From positions 1 to 12,713 of the forward strand of contig JAKLIM010000076.1 in NCBI GenBank assembly GCA_022709605.1: 12,713 nucleotides of DNA, read 5' to 3'. Position numbers and translations under genes: made by a program. This document shows, in pieces, positions 1 through 8,700 of the stretch. Source of the stretch: Bacteroidota bacterium. Its GTDB lineage: Bacteria > Bacteroidota > Bacteroidia > Bacteroidales > Paludibacteraceae. Positions within the stretch are counted from its first letter, which is position 1. Every line of letters begins with the position of its first letter. The notes below the pieces were generated by a model, which was given only the letters and a program-made list of their open reading frames with translations, was not told the origin of the DNA and searched no databases.

Positions 1-1
1 A

Positions 2-61
2 CAACAATACAAAACAGAAACTACTTGGGATTATAATCAATTGACTATCTTTGATTTATAA
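2..61 (+). CDS. possible 3' end of an upstream gene (partial)
   Basis: The reading frame is open from the window edge to a TAA at 59-61. It encodes 19 residues ending TWDYNQLTIFDL. The frame is rich in aromatic and beta-prone residues and its codons look normal for the neighbours. A run this short stays open by chance quite often, so this is only a possible C-terminus. It does not look like a T9SS sorting domain, and no family can be assigned. Confidence 0.33.
   Translation, partial: QQYKTETTWDYNQLTIFDL
46..53 (+). promoter_or_regulatory. candidate -7 box upstream of the discoidin-protein gene
   Basis: TATCTTTG fits the Bacteroidota -7 consensus TAnnTTTG. A weak TTG at 25-27 lies about 18 bases upstream and could serve as the -33 element. 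The box would give a leader of roughly 55 bases before the ATG at 115. It overlaps the possible end of the upstream gene, and matches to this short motif are common in AT-rich DNA, so the call is tentative. Confidence 0.33.
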
Positions 62-114
62 CCGGACAGTAGTGATTCATTATCATTATATAAACAATTA
101 AATTTATTATCATC

Positions 115-1440
115 ATGAAAAAATTTTATTTCCTTATGGCTTTTGTAGCCATTTCATTATTTTCTTATGGTCAGAAATTCAGTGGGTTAACCGCAACTGC
201 TTCAACGGGCACAGCATCAGTCGCAGTCGACAACAACATGGGCACTCGCTGGGAAAGTGCTTTTGAAGATCCTCAGTGGATTATGGTTGACTTAGGTGAA
301 TCGAAAACAGTTGGTGCCGTGAAACTTTATTGGGAAGGAGCTAATGCAAAGGATTATTCCATTAGTTTTTCAACGAATGGAACTGATTTTACTGGTGAAA
401 TTTTTTATACCGATAAAGCAGCAGGCTCTCGTACCGATGTAATTGATAATCTGAATATTAATTGTCGTTATATAAAAGTAAATGGAACGGCTCGAAACCT
501 CACTTATGGTTATTCAATTTGGGAATTTGAGGTATATCCTCCCGTTACTCCTGAACTCACTTCACTTACTGTAAATACTTCTATATCAGTGATTAAACTT
601 GGACAAACACAGCAACTAACTGTTGGCGGTCTTGATCAGCTTGGGAATAGTTTTCCCTTAACCAATCCAACCAGTTGGGGTGTTGATGGTACTGGTGCAT
701 CTGTAAACTCAAGCGGATTGTTTTCATCCACTCAGAAAGGATTATTTACAGTAACTGCAACCAATAACAGTCTAACTAAAACAGCCACAGTCGAAGTGTT
801 ACCTACAAATGATAATCTTTCAATCGGAACTACTGCTACGGCTTCGTCAGGAACGGCCTTATTAGCTATCGATAATAACCCTGGAAGCAGATGGGAAAGC
901 GCTCATGAATTAGATCCTCAGTGGATAATGATAGACCTTGGTGCCAAGAAAAATGTAACTGATATAATTATCTCATGGGAAGGTGCCAATGCGAAGGATT
1001 ATATTATCGAAACATCTGTAAATGGAACCGTTTGGTCAACATTAGCTACAAAAACCGAAATGCCTGCCGGTGCACGAATCGATCGTTTATACGATGTGAG
1101 TGTAGATGCACAATATGTAAGAATTACAGGTACAGCACGTAATTTAAATTATGGTTATTCAATTTATGAGTTACAAATTTACGGATCGGTTGCTCTTTCA
1201 ACATCCAATGCAAATACTCAATATCCACCATTAAAAGTATATCCAAATCCAGCTTCAGAGATTGTTTATTTAACAGAAAATGTACTTAAAGCTGATATTC
1301 TGACCTTACAGGGTCAGTTAGTTCAAAGTGTTCAAAATAATAAAACAATCAATGTGAGCACTTTCAATAAAGGTTTCTATCTTGTGCGTATGATTGATAT
1401 TAACGGCAATCAAAATACAACAAAACTTGAAATTCGCTAA
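115..1440 (+). CDS. secreted tandem discoidin (F5/8C) protein with Ig-like linker and T9SS sorting domain
   Basis: A 441-residue protein with no catalytic domain, probably a glycan-binding protein at or outside the cell surface. Seen: a signal peptide (about 1-19, hydrophobic core after MKK, likely cut before Q20); a first F5/8 type C domain (about 22-142, motifs TRWES, DPQWIMVDLG, WEGANAKDY, YGYSIWEFEVY); a Big_2-like bacterial Ig domain (about 147-230); a second, very similar F5/8C domain (about 233-357, motifs SRWES, DPQWIMIDLG, YGYSIYELQIY); and a type-A T9SS C-terminal domain (about 370-441, starting LKVYPNPAS). F5/8C/CBM32 domains commonly bind carbohydrate. The GH3 enzyme downstream carries a related domain at its N-terminus, which suggests a shared target. 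The start is supported by the signal peptide. An intrinsic terminator follows 10 bases after the stop, so the gene may be its own transcription unit. The ligand is inferred. Confidence 0.9.
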   Translation: MKKFYFLMAFVAISLFSYGQKFSGLTATASTGTASVAVDNNMGTRWESAFEDPQWIMVDLGESKTVGAVKLYWEGANAKDYSISFSTNGTDFTGEIFYTDKAAGSRTDVIDNLNINCRYIKVNGTARNLTYGYSIWEFEVYPPVTPELTSLTVNTSISVIKLGQTQQLTVGGLDQLGNSFPLTNPTSWGVDGTGASVNSSGLFSSTQKGLFTVTATNNSLTKTATVEVLPTNDNLSIGTTATASSGTALLAIDNNPGSRWESAHELDPQWIMIDLGAKKNVTDIIISWEGANAKDYIIETSVNGTVWSTLATKTEMPAGARIDRLYDVSVDAQYVRITGTARNLNYGYSIYELQIYGSVALSTSNANTQYPPLKVYPNPASEIVYLTENVLKADILTLQGQLVQSVQNNKTINVSTFNKGFYLVRMIDINGNQNTTKLEIR

Positions 1441-1450
1441 AAATAAATAC

Positions 1451-1483
1451 CCGGAGAGTTAAGTGCTCTCCGGAAATTTTTTA
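1451..1483 (+). terminator. intrinsic terminator after the discoidin-protein gene
   Basis: A perfect 8-bp GC-rich stem, CCGGAGAG (1451-1458) with CTCTCCGG (1466-1473), closes a 7-base loop and is followed by AAATTTTTTATT. It sits 10 bases after the stop codon. This is the clearest Rho-independent terminator in the window, and it separates the first gene from the GH81 gene. Confidence 0.85.
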
Positions 1484-1596
1484 TTAAAAGCGAAAATTAT
1501 TCGGTGTGATTTTTATCATGCCTTGATTTTCTATTATTTAATTCTCTCTACGGCATTTTTATATTATGTCAACAAAATAATCCCTTTCAAACAGAA

Positions 1597-4500
1597 ATGA
1601 AAATACCAAAAAAATCACTAATTGCTCTCTTTCTTCTATACTTTTCAATTCAGCTTGTTGCTCAAAATGCCATTCAATTGGGTGCAGGAAGTTATGCCGA
1701 GTATCCGCCAACTGCTGTGTGGGACGAGGATGGCTATTTTGCCAAAAATTATCGATGGTTTCACGACAACTGGTCGGCACTTTACCTACACAACAATGTA
1801 CGCAACCGCCCACTACCAACCAACAAATGGTGGTCAAATTACGTTTTTTCGCAGTACGGTGGCGATGCCTGGGCTTATCCACAGGCTGTTTCGGCCGACA
1901 ATGAAGGAATCAATATCAAAATCCCGGTTGGTTTTCAGAATGGAAATATGCTCACCACACCTTTTCTGGAAGTAAAAGGTGCATCGCAACTGCAAGTAAC
2001 CGAAGAAGCCGTGATTTTTGCCGATTTTGAATCGACAACTTATCCAACTGGCTGGACTGTGGGTGCAAATCCCGCTTTTTCAGGTCCGGTTTCACTCACT
2101 GATATTACGCAAAGCCCTACTCCGAATGGCTTTGGAGGAACGCGTTTTGTGAATTCATTTAAAGGAGATGCGGCCAAACTTTCGCTGACTTCTACTCCTT
2201 TTATTATTTCTAAAAACTATATTAAACTCAAAGTAGGCGGTGGAAACAATGTCGATTTGACTTATGTGGGTTTGTACATTAATGGTACGCGCATTTTTGC
2301 AGAAGCAGGCGTAAACAGTGGGAATCTAACGGCTCGCTCGTGGGATGTTTCTGCCTATCAGGGGCAAACTGCCGAAATCCGTATTGTGGATAATTCCACC
2401 GGTGGCTGGGGTTTTATTATGTGCGACGATATTATTTTCTCGAATAGCACCTATTCCGGAACAGGTTATCCGACTGATTTTACACCCAAAAGTTCGAATG
2501 TGTACGACTGGACTGACCTTGGTTTTACTTTCCGCAGCGAAGATGTAAATGGTCGATACATGGATGTGACTTTGGTGCATGGCGTACCGTTTACTTATAT
2601 CGAATTAAATAATCTGATTCCGATTTTAAAACCGGGCGCAACGGCTAAAGTTTACGATGTTGCGGGAAATGAAATCACCATTTTTCCTGCTCAATTAACA
2701 ACTTGCGCCATGGAATTTGGTGGTCGCATTTATGGAATTCACATGCCAACAAGCAGTAAAATTTATAAATCAAAAGGTGAAGATTTTCAAATTGAAATTC
2801 CGGTTTCGGCTGCAAAATATCTCGTTGTTTCGGCATTGCCAAACCGCAATTTATTAGCAACGTATGACACTTATGCCCGGAACAAGCCAACAAATAGCAT
2901 TTACGATTATGATAATCAACCTGCTTCGGGTGTTATTTCCACTTCTTTTAAATTAAATACCAGAAATCTGGAAACTGCTGCCACCGGAGGTTCTGTTTTG
3001 ATGGCCTTTTTGCCACATCATTATCGAAATACAAGTTCTGATTTCAGTTTTATTTCAGGAGCTGATTATCAGGTTATCAAAGGTAAAATGCATACGGCTG
3101 CCGGCACAAATTTCACCATAAATTATCCTTTTACGGGAATGCCACCGTATTTGCCCGAGCCATTAAATCTTTCGGCTACGCAAAAAACGCGACTAAACAA
3201 TCTGATAAAAGCGCGCGCTGATGTCTCGGCTGGTTACAACGGAAATACATACGCCAAAGGCCTGGGTGAGGAATCAAACGTGATGCTGATGGCCAAAGCG
3301 ACTGATAATGCTGGTTTTGCTACGCTGAAAAACAATCTGAAAACTGAAATGCAGGACTGGCTCACGTACAGTCCGAACGAGGCCACCGCCAAGCAATATT
3401 ATTTTGCCAGATACCCCGATTATGGCGCTATTATCGGTTTTCCTCCGGGTTATGGTTCGCAGGGATTTAATGATTTGCACTTCCATTATGGCTATTTCAC
3501 CATGGGTGCAGCCCGACTTATGATGGTGGATCCGGATTTTAAACGTGATTATGCTGATATGGTGAAACTGGTGGTGAAGTCGTTCTGCAATTGGAAACGT
3601 TATCCTGAAGGAACTGATTATTTGCCTTTTATGCGCACTTTCGATCCGTATTTCGGACATTCGTTTGCCGGAGGAACGGGCGATGGCGGCGGAAATAATC
3701 AGGAATCAACTTCCGAAGCAACACACTCGTGGATGGGAATTTATCTTCTTGGTGTTGAATTGAACGATCCTGAAATAACCAAACTCGGTGCAATGGGTTA
3801 TTTGCTCGAATCGACAGCTGCCAACGAATACTGGATGGATATGAACGAGGATGTTTATCCAAGCACTTATCCGCATGAATATGCAGGAATTGTGCGTACT
3901 GATAATGTATCGTGGGCAACGTATTTCAGCGGCGACCCGGCTTGGGTGTTAGGTATTCAGGGTGTACCGTGCGACTTTTTCTATAATTCATATTTGGGAA
4001 AAAATCCTGCCAAAATGAAATCAATCTGGGAAGCTATGATCGTGGAACGCACGCAAGGCACAACTCCGGCTTCAACAACAACTGATGCTTTCGAAAATAT
4101 TTTGGGAATGGGTTCTTACCTTGGTGGTTATCATTTGAATTTGATGAATACTTTCGACCCTGAAAAAGCGGCCTTGTTTACCGACTCGCTGTACGCCAAA
4201 GGGGACGAATGGGCAACGGATGTAAATATGGCCACGCAATATTACACAGCCAATTCCATATTGACCTACGGAAAACCAGCCGAAGGTTATCACACCAGCA
4301 TTGCTTCGGGAGCAGTTTATAGAAACGGGAAAGGTGAATTGACTTATTTGCTTTATAATCCTTCTGAGAATGCGATTGATGTAACTATTTATAAAGACGG
4401 AAATGCGATTGAAACGATCAACGTTGGAGCACGAAAATATTATAATTCACGCATGGCAGGAGTACAAAAACCTTCGGTAACCATAACGTCGCACAAAGCG

Positions 4501-5469
4501 AACGATAAAATGGCGCTGAATGATTTGGTAACAGTTTCGGCCTCTGCCAACGACAAAGATGGCTCTGTTCAGTCGGTTGAATTCTTTCTGGCTGATGTTT
4601 CTGTGGGCGTAGCCACCACAGAACCTTACAGCATTAGTTTCCGTCCGGCGGGTTCAGGCATCGTGCAACTTAAAGCCGTTGCCACTGATAACGAAGGCAA
4701 TAAAAGCGATGCCTATTCAATTCCTATTGAAGTTTTGTCTACGCCTCAGACTTCGTACATTAATCGTCCATGGAATATTCCGGGCGAAAAAATTCTGGCT
4801 GTGCAATTCGATAAAGGTGGAGCCGAAATTTCCTGTCACGACAACGAAATGGCTATACAGGGAGGAAATAATTTGCGCGCCGATACCGGTGTGGAAACCG
4901 AAAACAGTAATGGAACAGATGGAAATATTGGCTACACCAATGCCGGTGAATGGTACGAATATACGGTGAATGTGCAACAAACAGGCGTTTATGTCCTATC
5001 GGTAATGATGTCGTCGGCAGGTGGCGGAGCACTTCATGTGGAATTCGATGGCGTAAACAAAACCGGAACATTAAACCTGAACAAAACCGGAGCCTGGGGC
5101 AATTATAAAGATACCGTTGTTGCCAATATTCCACTCACAGCCGGGACACAGGTGATGCGCATACATATTGATAAAACCGGAATGAATCTGAGTTCGTATC
5201 GTTTTACTAATGTTACAGGCATTTCAAATTCTGAAAATGAATTGGTGAGTGTTTCACCTAATCCGTTTAGCAATTATATAAGAATTCAATCTAATAGTCA
5301 GAATACAATCAAGAGGCTAACAATTTACACATTGACAGGCGAAATTATTCTTGAAAAAATGGGTAGTTCTGCTGAAGTTGTTTTGAACACTTCTGAATTG
5401 AAAAATGGTTGCTATTTGCTCAAAGTGGAATGCAATGATAGTAATTTCACTACAAAAATTATAAAATAA
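1597..5469 (+). CDS. GH81 endo-beta-1,3-glucanase with inserted beta-sandwich, Ig-like, CBM6 and T9SS domains
   Basis: A 1290-residue secreted enzyme predicted to cut internal beta-1,3-glucosidic bonds. A signal peptide spans about 1-22, cut before Q23. GH81 hallmarks are the N-terminal PLPTNKWWSNYVF (72-84) and catalytic-domain motifs NDLHFHYGYF (D626), FGHSFAGG and GNNQESTSEA (E703, E707). D626/E703/E707 fit the conserved GH81 Asp-Glu-Glu set, with the family's four-residue spacing between the glutamates. Residues about 141-284 (GGGNNVDLTYVGLYINGT, SWDVSAYQGQTAEIRIVD, GGWGF) are not GH81; they resemble the beta-sandwich found with Bacteroidota GH32 enzymes and interrupt the GH81 N-terminal part. 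After GH81 (to about 955) come an Ig-like domain (957-1046), a CBM6 (about 1060-1206, CHDNE, GEWYEYTV) and a T9SS tail (about 1218-1290, SVSPNPF). No lipobox is visible. Specificity is inferred from family; GH81 assignment is firm. Confidence 0.92.
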   Translation: MKIPKKSLIALFLLYFSIQLVAQNAIQLGAGSYAEYPPTAVWDEDGYFAKNYRWFHDNWSALYLHNNVRNRPLPTNKWWSNYVFSQYGGDAWAYPQAVSADNEGINIKIPVGFQNGNMLTTPFLEVKGASQLQVTEEAVIFADFESTTYPTGWTVGANPAFSGPVSLTDITQSPTPNGFGGTRFVNSFKGDAAKLSLTSTPFIISKNYIKLKVGGGNNVDLTYVGLYINGTRIFAEAGVNSGNLTARSWDVSAYQGQTAEIRIVDNSTGGWGFIMCDDIIFSNSTYSGTGYPTDFTPKSSNVYDWTDLGFTFRSEDVNGRYMDVTLVHGVPFTYIELNNLIPILKPGATAKVYDVAGNEITIFPAQLTTCAMEFGGRIYGIHMPTSSKIYKSKGEDFQIEIPVSAAKYLVVSALPNRNLLATYDTYARNKPTNSIYDYDNQPASGVISTSFKLNTRNLETAATGGSVLMAFLPHHYRNTSSDFSFISGADYQVIKGKMHTAAGTNFTINYPFTGMPPYLPEPLNLSATQKTRLNNLIKARADVSAGYNGNTYAKGLGEESNVMLMAKATDNAGFATLKNNLKTEMQDWLTYSPNEATAKQYYFARYPDYGAIIGFPPGYGSQGFNDLHFHYGYFTMGAARLMMVDPDFKRDYADMVKLVVKSFCNWKRYPEGTDYLPFMRTFDPYFGHSFAGGTGDGGGNNQESTSEATHSWMGIYLLGVELNDPEITKLGAMGYLLESTAANEYWMDMNEDVYPSTYPHEYAGIVRTDNVSWATYFSGDPAWVLGIQGVPCDFFYNSYLGKNPAKMKSIWEAMIVERTQGTTPASTTTDAFENILGMGSYLGGYHLNLMNTFDPEKAALFTDSLYAKGDEWATDVNMATQYYTANSILTYGKPAEGYHTSIASGAVYRNGKGELTYLLYNPSENAIDVTIYKDGNAIETINVGARKYYNSRMAGVQKPSVTITSHKANDKMALNDLVTVSASANDKDGSVQSVEFFLADVSVGVATTEPYSISFRPAGSGIVQLKAVATDNEGNKSDAYSIPIEVLSTPQTSYINRPWNIPGEKILAVQFDKGGAEISCHDNEMAIQGGNNLRADTGVETENSNGTDGNIGYTNAGEWYEYTVNVQQTGVYVLSVMMSSAGGGALHVEFDGVNKTGTLNLNKTGAWGNYKDTVVANIPLTAGTQVMRIHIDKTGMNLSSYRFTNVTGISNSENELVSVSPNPFSNYIRIQSNSQNTIKRLTIYTLTGEIILEKMGSSAEVVLNTSELKNGCYLLKVECNDSNFTTKIIK

Positions 5470-5478
5470 TAAAGAATT

Positions 5479-5680
5479 GGAACGCAGATGTATCAGATTG
5501 AGCGGATACAAACGGATAACTATTTCAAATACATATTTAAAACTGATTCAATTTGCTTTGCAAATTTCGGATGAGTAATATTCAGAAAATCAGTTGATTT
5601 CACTTGTGAAATTTTAATCCGAATTAAATCAGAAAAATTTCAACTGCGAAAATCAGTATAATCCGTTAGATCAGCGTTCC
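5479..5680. repeat. long imperfect palindromic repeat between the GH81 and GH3 genes
   Basis: The spacer is bounded by GGAACGCAGAT (5479-5489) and ATCAGCGTTCC (5670-5680), which pair at 10 of 11 positions. Similarity continues inwards: GAT recurs at 5487, 5496, 5505 and 5515, mirrored by ATC at 5652, 5661 and 5670, a 9-10 base period. Smaller hairpins lie inside: AATTTGC/GCAAATT (5550-5566) and ATTTCAC/GTGAAAT (5597-5612). CAGTTG (5591-5596) also pairs with CAACTG (5641-5646). From memory, the GGAACGCnGAT ends and ACGGAT steps resemble interspersed palindromic repeats common in Bacteroidota genomes. No coding capacity is credible. It could act as an mRNA-stabilising or attenuating structure between the two enzymes. 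Confidence 0.65.
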
Positions 5681-5707
5681 TATTCTTAGAAATTAAATAC
5701 ATAATAA

Positions 5708-8700
5708 ATGGAAAATTATAAATTGCACCTTTTGCTATTATTTCTTATTTGCTCATTTTTCTCCAATAATTCTTTCTCGCAAACTCTTCTCAGTCAGGGA
5801 AAAACCTGCACATCTTCGTCTGTAGAAGGTGGAAATGCTCCAAATAATGCCGTAGATGGCAGTATGACAACCCGCTGGGCGAGTAACTGGGCGGGCGATA
5901 TAAATCCCGCTGATGCTTGGTGGCAGGTGGATTTAGGCAAAGAATATCATATTTCAAATGTTAATATTCAGTGGGAAAATGCTTACGCTAAAGAATATAA
6001 AATTCAAATTTCGAACGACGCAACTTTTGCAAGTACTACTGATATTGCTTCTGTTTCAAACAGTGATGGTAAAGAAGATGATGTCATTACAAACAATCTG
6101 GTGAAAGGTCGTTATGTGCGTATGAAGGGGATTACCCGTTCAACCGGTTATGGATATTCATTCTGGGAATTCAAAGTGTATGGAACTGAAACCCTGAATC
6201 CTGTGAACGTGACAATTGATGTTCCTTACGTGCAATATCTCAAACTGAATGTTGATCCGGCCGATATAAACGGAAATACAGAATTTATCGTTCAAAATAC
6301 AGATAAAATTCTTCATCTGACTTGCTATGAAGGATCGCCACTTACGCTGAGTATGCTTGATTTTCGGGGCGATTTCGATTTGACTTTTTGGACGTTGAAA
6401 AATGGATCAACAACGGATACTATAAAAGGTCTTCCGTTGGTAACAACGGTCTATAACAACATGGTGATACACGTAAAACTTACACCGCGTCCACCTAAAG
6501 GCAATGTTCCGCCTGTTGCCGATGCCGGTTTGGATAAAATTATTTACCTGCCAACAAATAGTTTGACAATTGATGGTTCAAAAAGTTCCGACCCCGATGG
6601 AATTATTACAGGCTACAAATGGACTCAAACCAGCGGGCCAACAACTGCCACACTTACAAATAATATAACTTCGATAATTTCAATAAGTGATTTAAATTTA
6701 GGCGATTATAAATTCACACTCACGGTAACTGACGACTCGTTGGCAACAGGATTTGATGAAGTGGTTGTTTCTGTTCGCCCGCCGGAGCAGGTTGATTTTA
6801 TACTGAAATCTCCCATTGACACGGCCATGGTAACCGATACCCGCAAACCAACATTTAAATGGAATGCATGTCCCGGAGCAACAAAATATGAAGTTTATCT
6901 TAATATCACCCGCAACGATTACGAATGGTATGCGTCCGGAAATCTGCTCGATCGTTACACAAAAATTGGCGAGACAACTACGAATTCGTTTGTGGTTCCA
7001 ACTGATTTGGTGGACAGATGGACCTATAAATGGTACGTAATTGCAAATACACCAAGCGGCAATAAATATTCTGATAAAGGATTATTTGGCGTTTATATTC
7101 CGTTTATGGAACAGGAAGCAGATGGAATAAGTATCGTGAATGGTTGTCGTGATATGAATAAAAACGGAACCATTGAGCCGTTTGAAGATTGGCATTTAAC
7201 GCCTGAAAAAAGGCTGAATGATATTATGAGTCGATTGGATACCGATGAGAAAGCCCGTCAGCTTTTTTACGGTGGAAATGACAATCCGTTAGATGGATTT
7301 GCATTTTCGTATGGCGTGGAAGGTGGAATGCGCGAAACTCAATTTGCAGCTTCAAAAACCCGCATGGGAATCCCGATAGCTTATTTGGGCGATAAAGTGC
7401 ATGGATGGAAAACCATTTACCCAACTCAACTCGGATTAGCGGCTACCCGCGACATGAACATCGTTTATCAGTGTGGAAATATGCATCGTATAGAACAAAA
7501 AGCATTCGGTTTCACCGGAACTTTGGCTCCACTGGCCGAAGTAAATACCAAAGTGTTGTATCCACGTTTTCAGGAAGGGTCAGGCGAAAATGCCGACGAT
7601 GCAGCAGCCATTATTCGTGCCTTGCTTTGTGGTATGCAGGGCGGGCCTGAAATTAATCCGCACTCGATGATGGTAACCATAAAACACTGGCCAAGTCAGG
7701 GTGCCGGCGGCGAAAGCGAGTTGCAATACGATTCTGTTACGATTAAATACCACATGAAACCCTGGCATGCAGCCGTTGAAGCCAATGCAGCTTCAGTAAT
7801 GCCGGGTTATAATACTTGTCCGTTCCTCGATCCGTCGAACAAAGGAGCTAATTCAAGTAAAAAAATCATTGATTATCTGCGAAACGAAATCAAGTTTAAA
7901 GGTTTTGTGGTAACCGATTGGTTGGCTGCAAATACCGCACAATCAACAGAAAGTATGGGAGCTGGAATTGACGTGATGGGAGGAGCACCTTCTATTAATA
8001 CTGACATTAATCAGTTGGTAATCAATATCGGAATCGACAGAATCAACGAAGCCTGTCGCCGCATCATGGACAATAAAATCCGCATGGGTATGTTCGAAAA
8101 TCCATACTCCGACCCAACTTGTACCTATACCAAAGCAGATCATCATGCCATTGTGTTGAATGCTGCCAAGAAATCAATTACCTTGCTGAAAAATAACGGT
8201 ATTTTGCCATTGAAACTAAATTCGGGCGACGAAGTTGTTGTGACCGGACCTCGTTCTGCGTGGCCAAACAAGGATAATGACCCGAATACCATTTGGCAAT
8301 CCATTTATTACGATGACAATCAAGCCAAAACATACACGCAAGCCATTTCAGAACGCGGAGCCACTGCCGGAATTAAAGTTTATCAGGATTCATGTGCTAA
8401 CCCTAAAGTAGCTGTGGTGGTTATTGGCGAAAAAGGCTACACGCATGGAACAGAATGGGCGGATAAAAATCCGAATATTCCTGCTGATCAGCTTGCTATC
8501 ATTCAGAAATTCCACAACAAAGGGGTAAAAGTTGTGACGGTAATTCTAACGCCACGCCCATATGTACTCACGCCGCTGGTTGATATTTCTGACGCTATCT
8601 TATTAGTTTATCGTGGTGGAACAGGAATCGGTCAGGCTACAGCATCACTTATTTTTGGCGATTATCAGCCAAGTGGTCGTTTGCCTTTTCAATTACCAAA

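Noticed and set aside
79..113. Direct repeat ATTATCAT (79-86 and 106-113) before the first gene, considered as an operator.
   Set aside because: It is eight bases of mostly A/T in an AT-rich leader, with a 27-base period that fits no obvious binding mode.
1484..1596. Search for a promoter directly before the GH81 gene.
   Set aside because: No good TAnnTTTG match with an upstream TTTG was found, only AT-rich stretches. A promoter is likely after the terminator but cannot be placed.
3274..3660. A 128-codon open frame on the - strand inside the GH81 gene.
   Set aside because: It is antisense to the conserved GH81 catalytic region, including the LHFHYGYF segment, and encodes a His/Ile-rich sequence typical of shadow frames.
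5479..5520. Regularly spaced GAT units considered as a CRISPR or iteron array.
   Set aside because: The units are about 9-10 bases with no repeat-spacer structure. They are better explained as an arm of the palindromic element.
5741..5770. Cysteine at residue 15 of the GH3 signal peptide (FLICSFF), considered as a lipobox.
   Set aside because: The residue before it is Ile rather than Gly/Ala/Ser, it lies within the hydrophobic core, and the protein has a T9SS tail with a normal signal-peptidase-I-like SFS-Q site.
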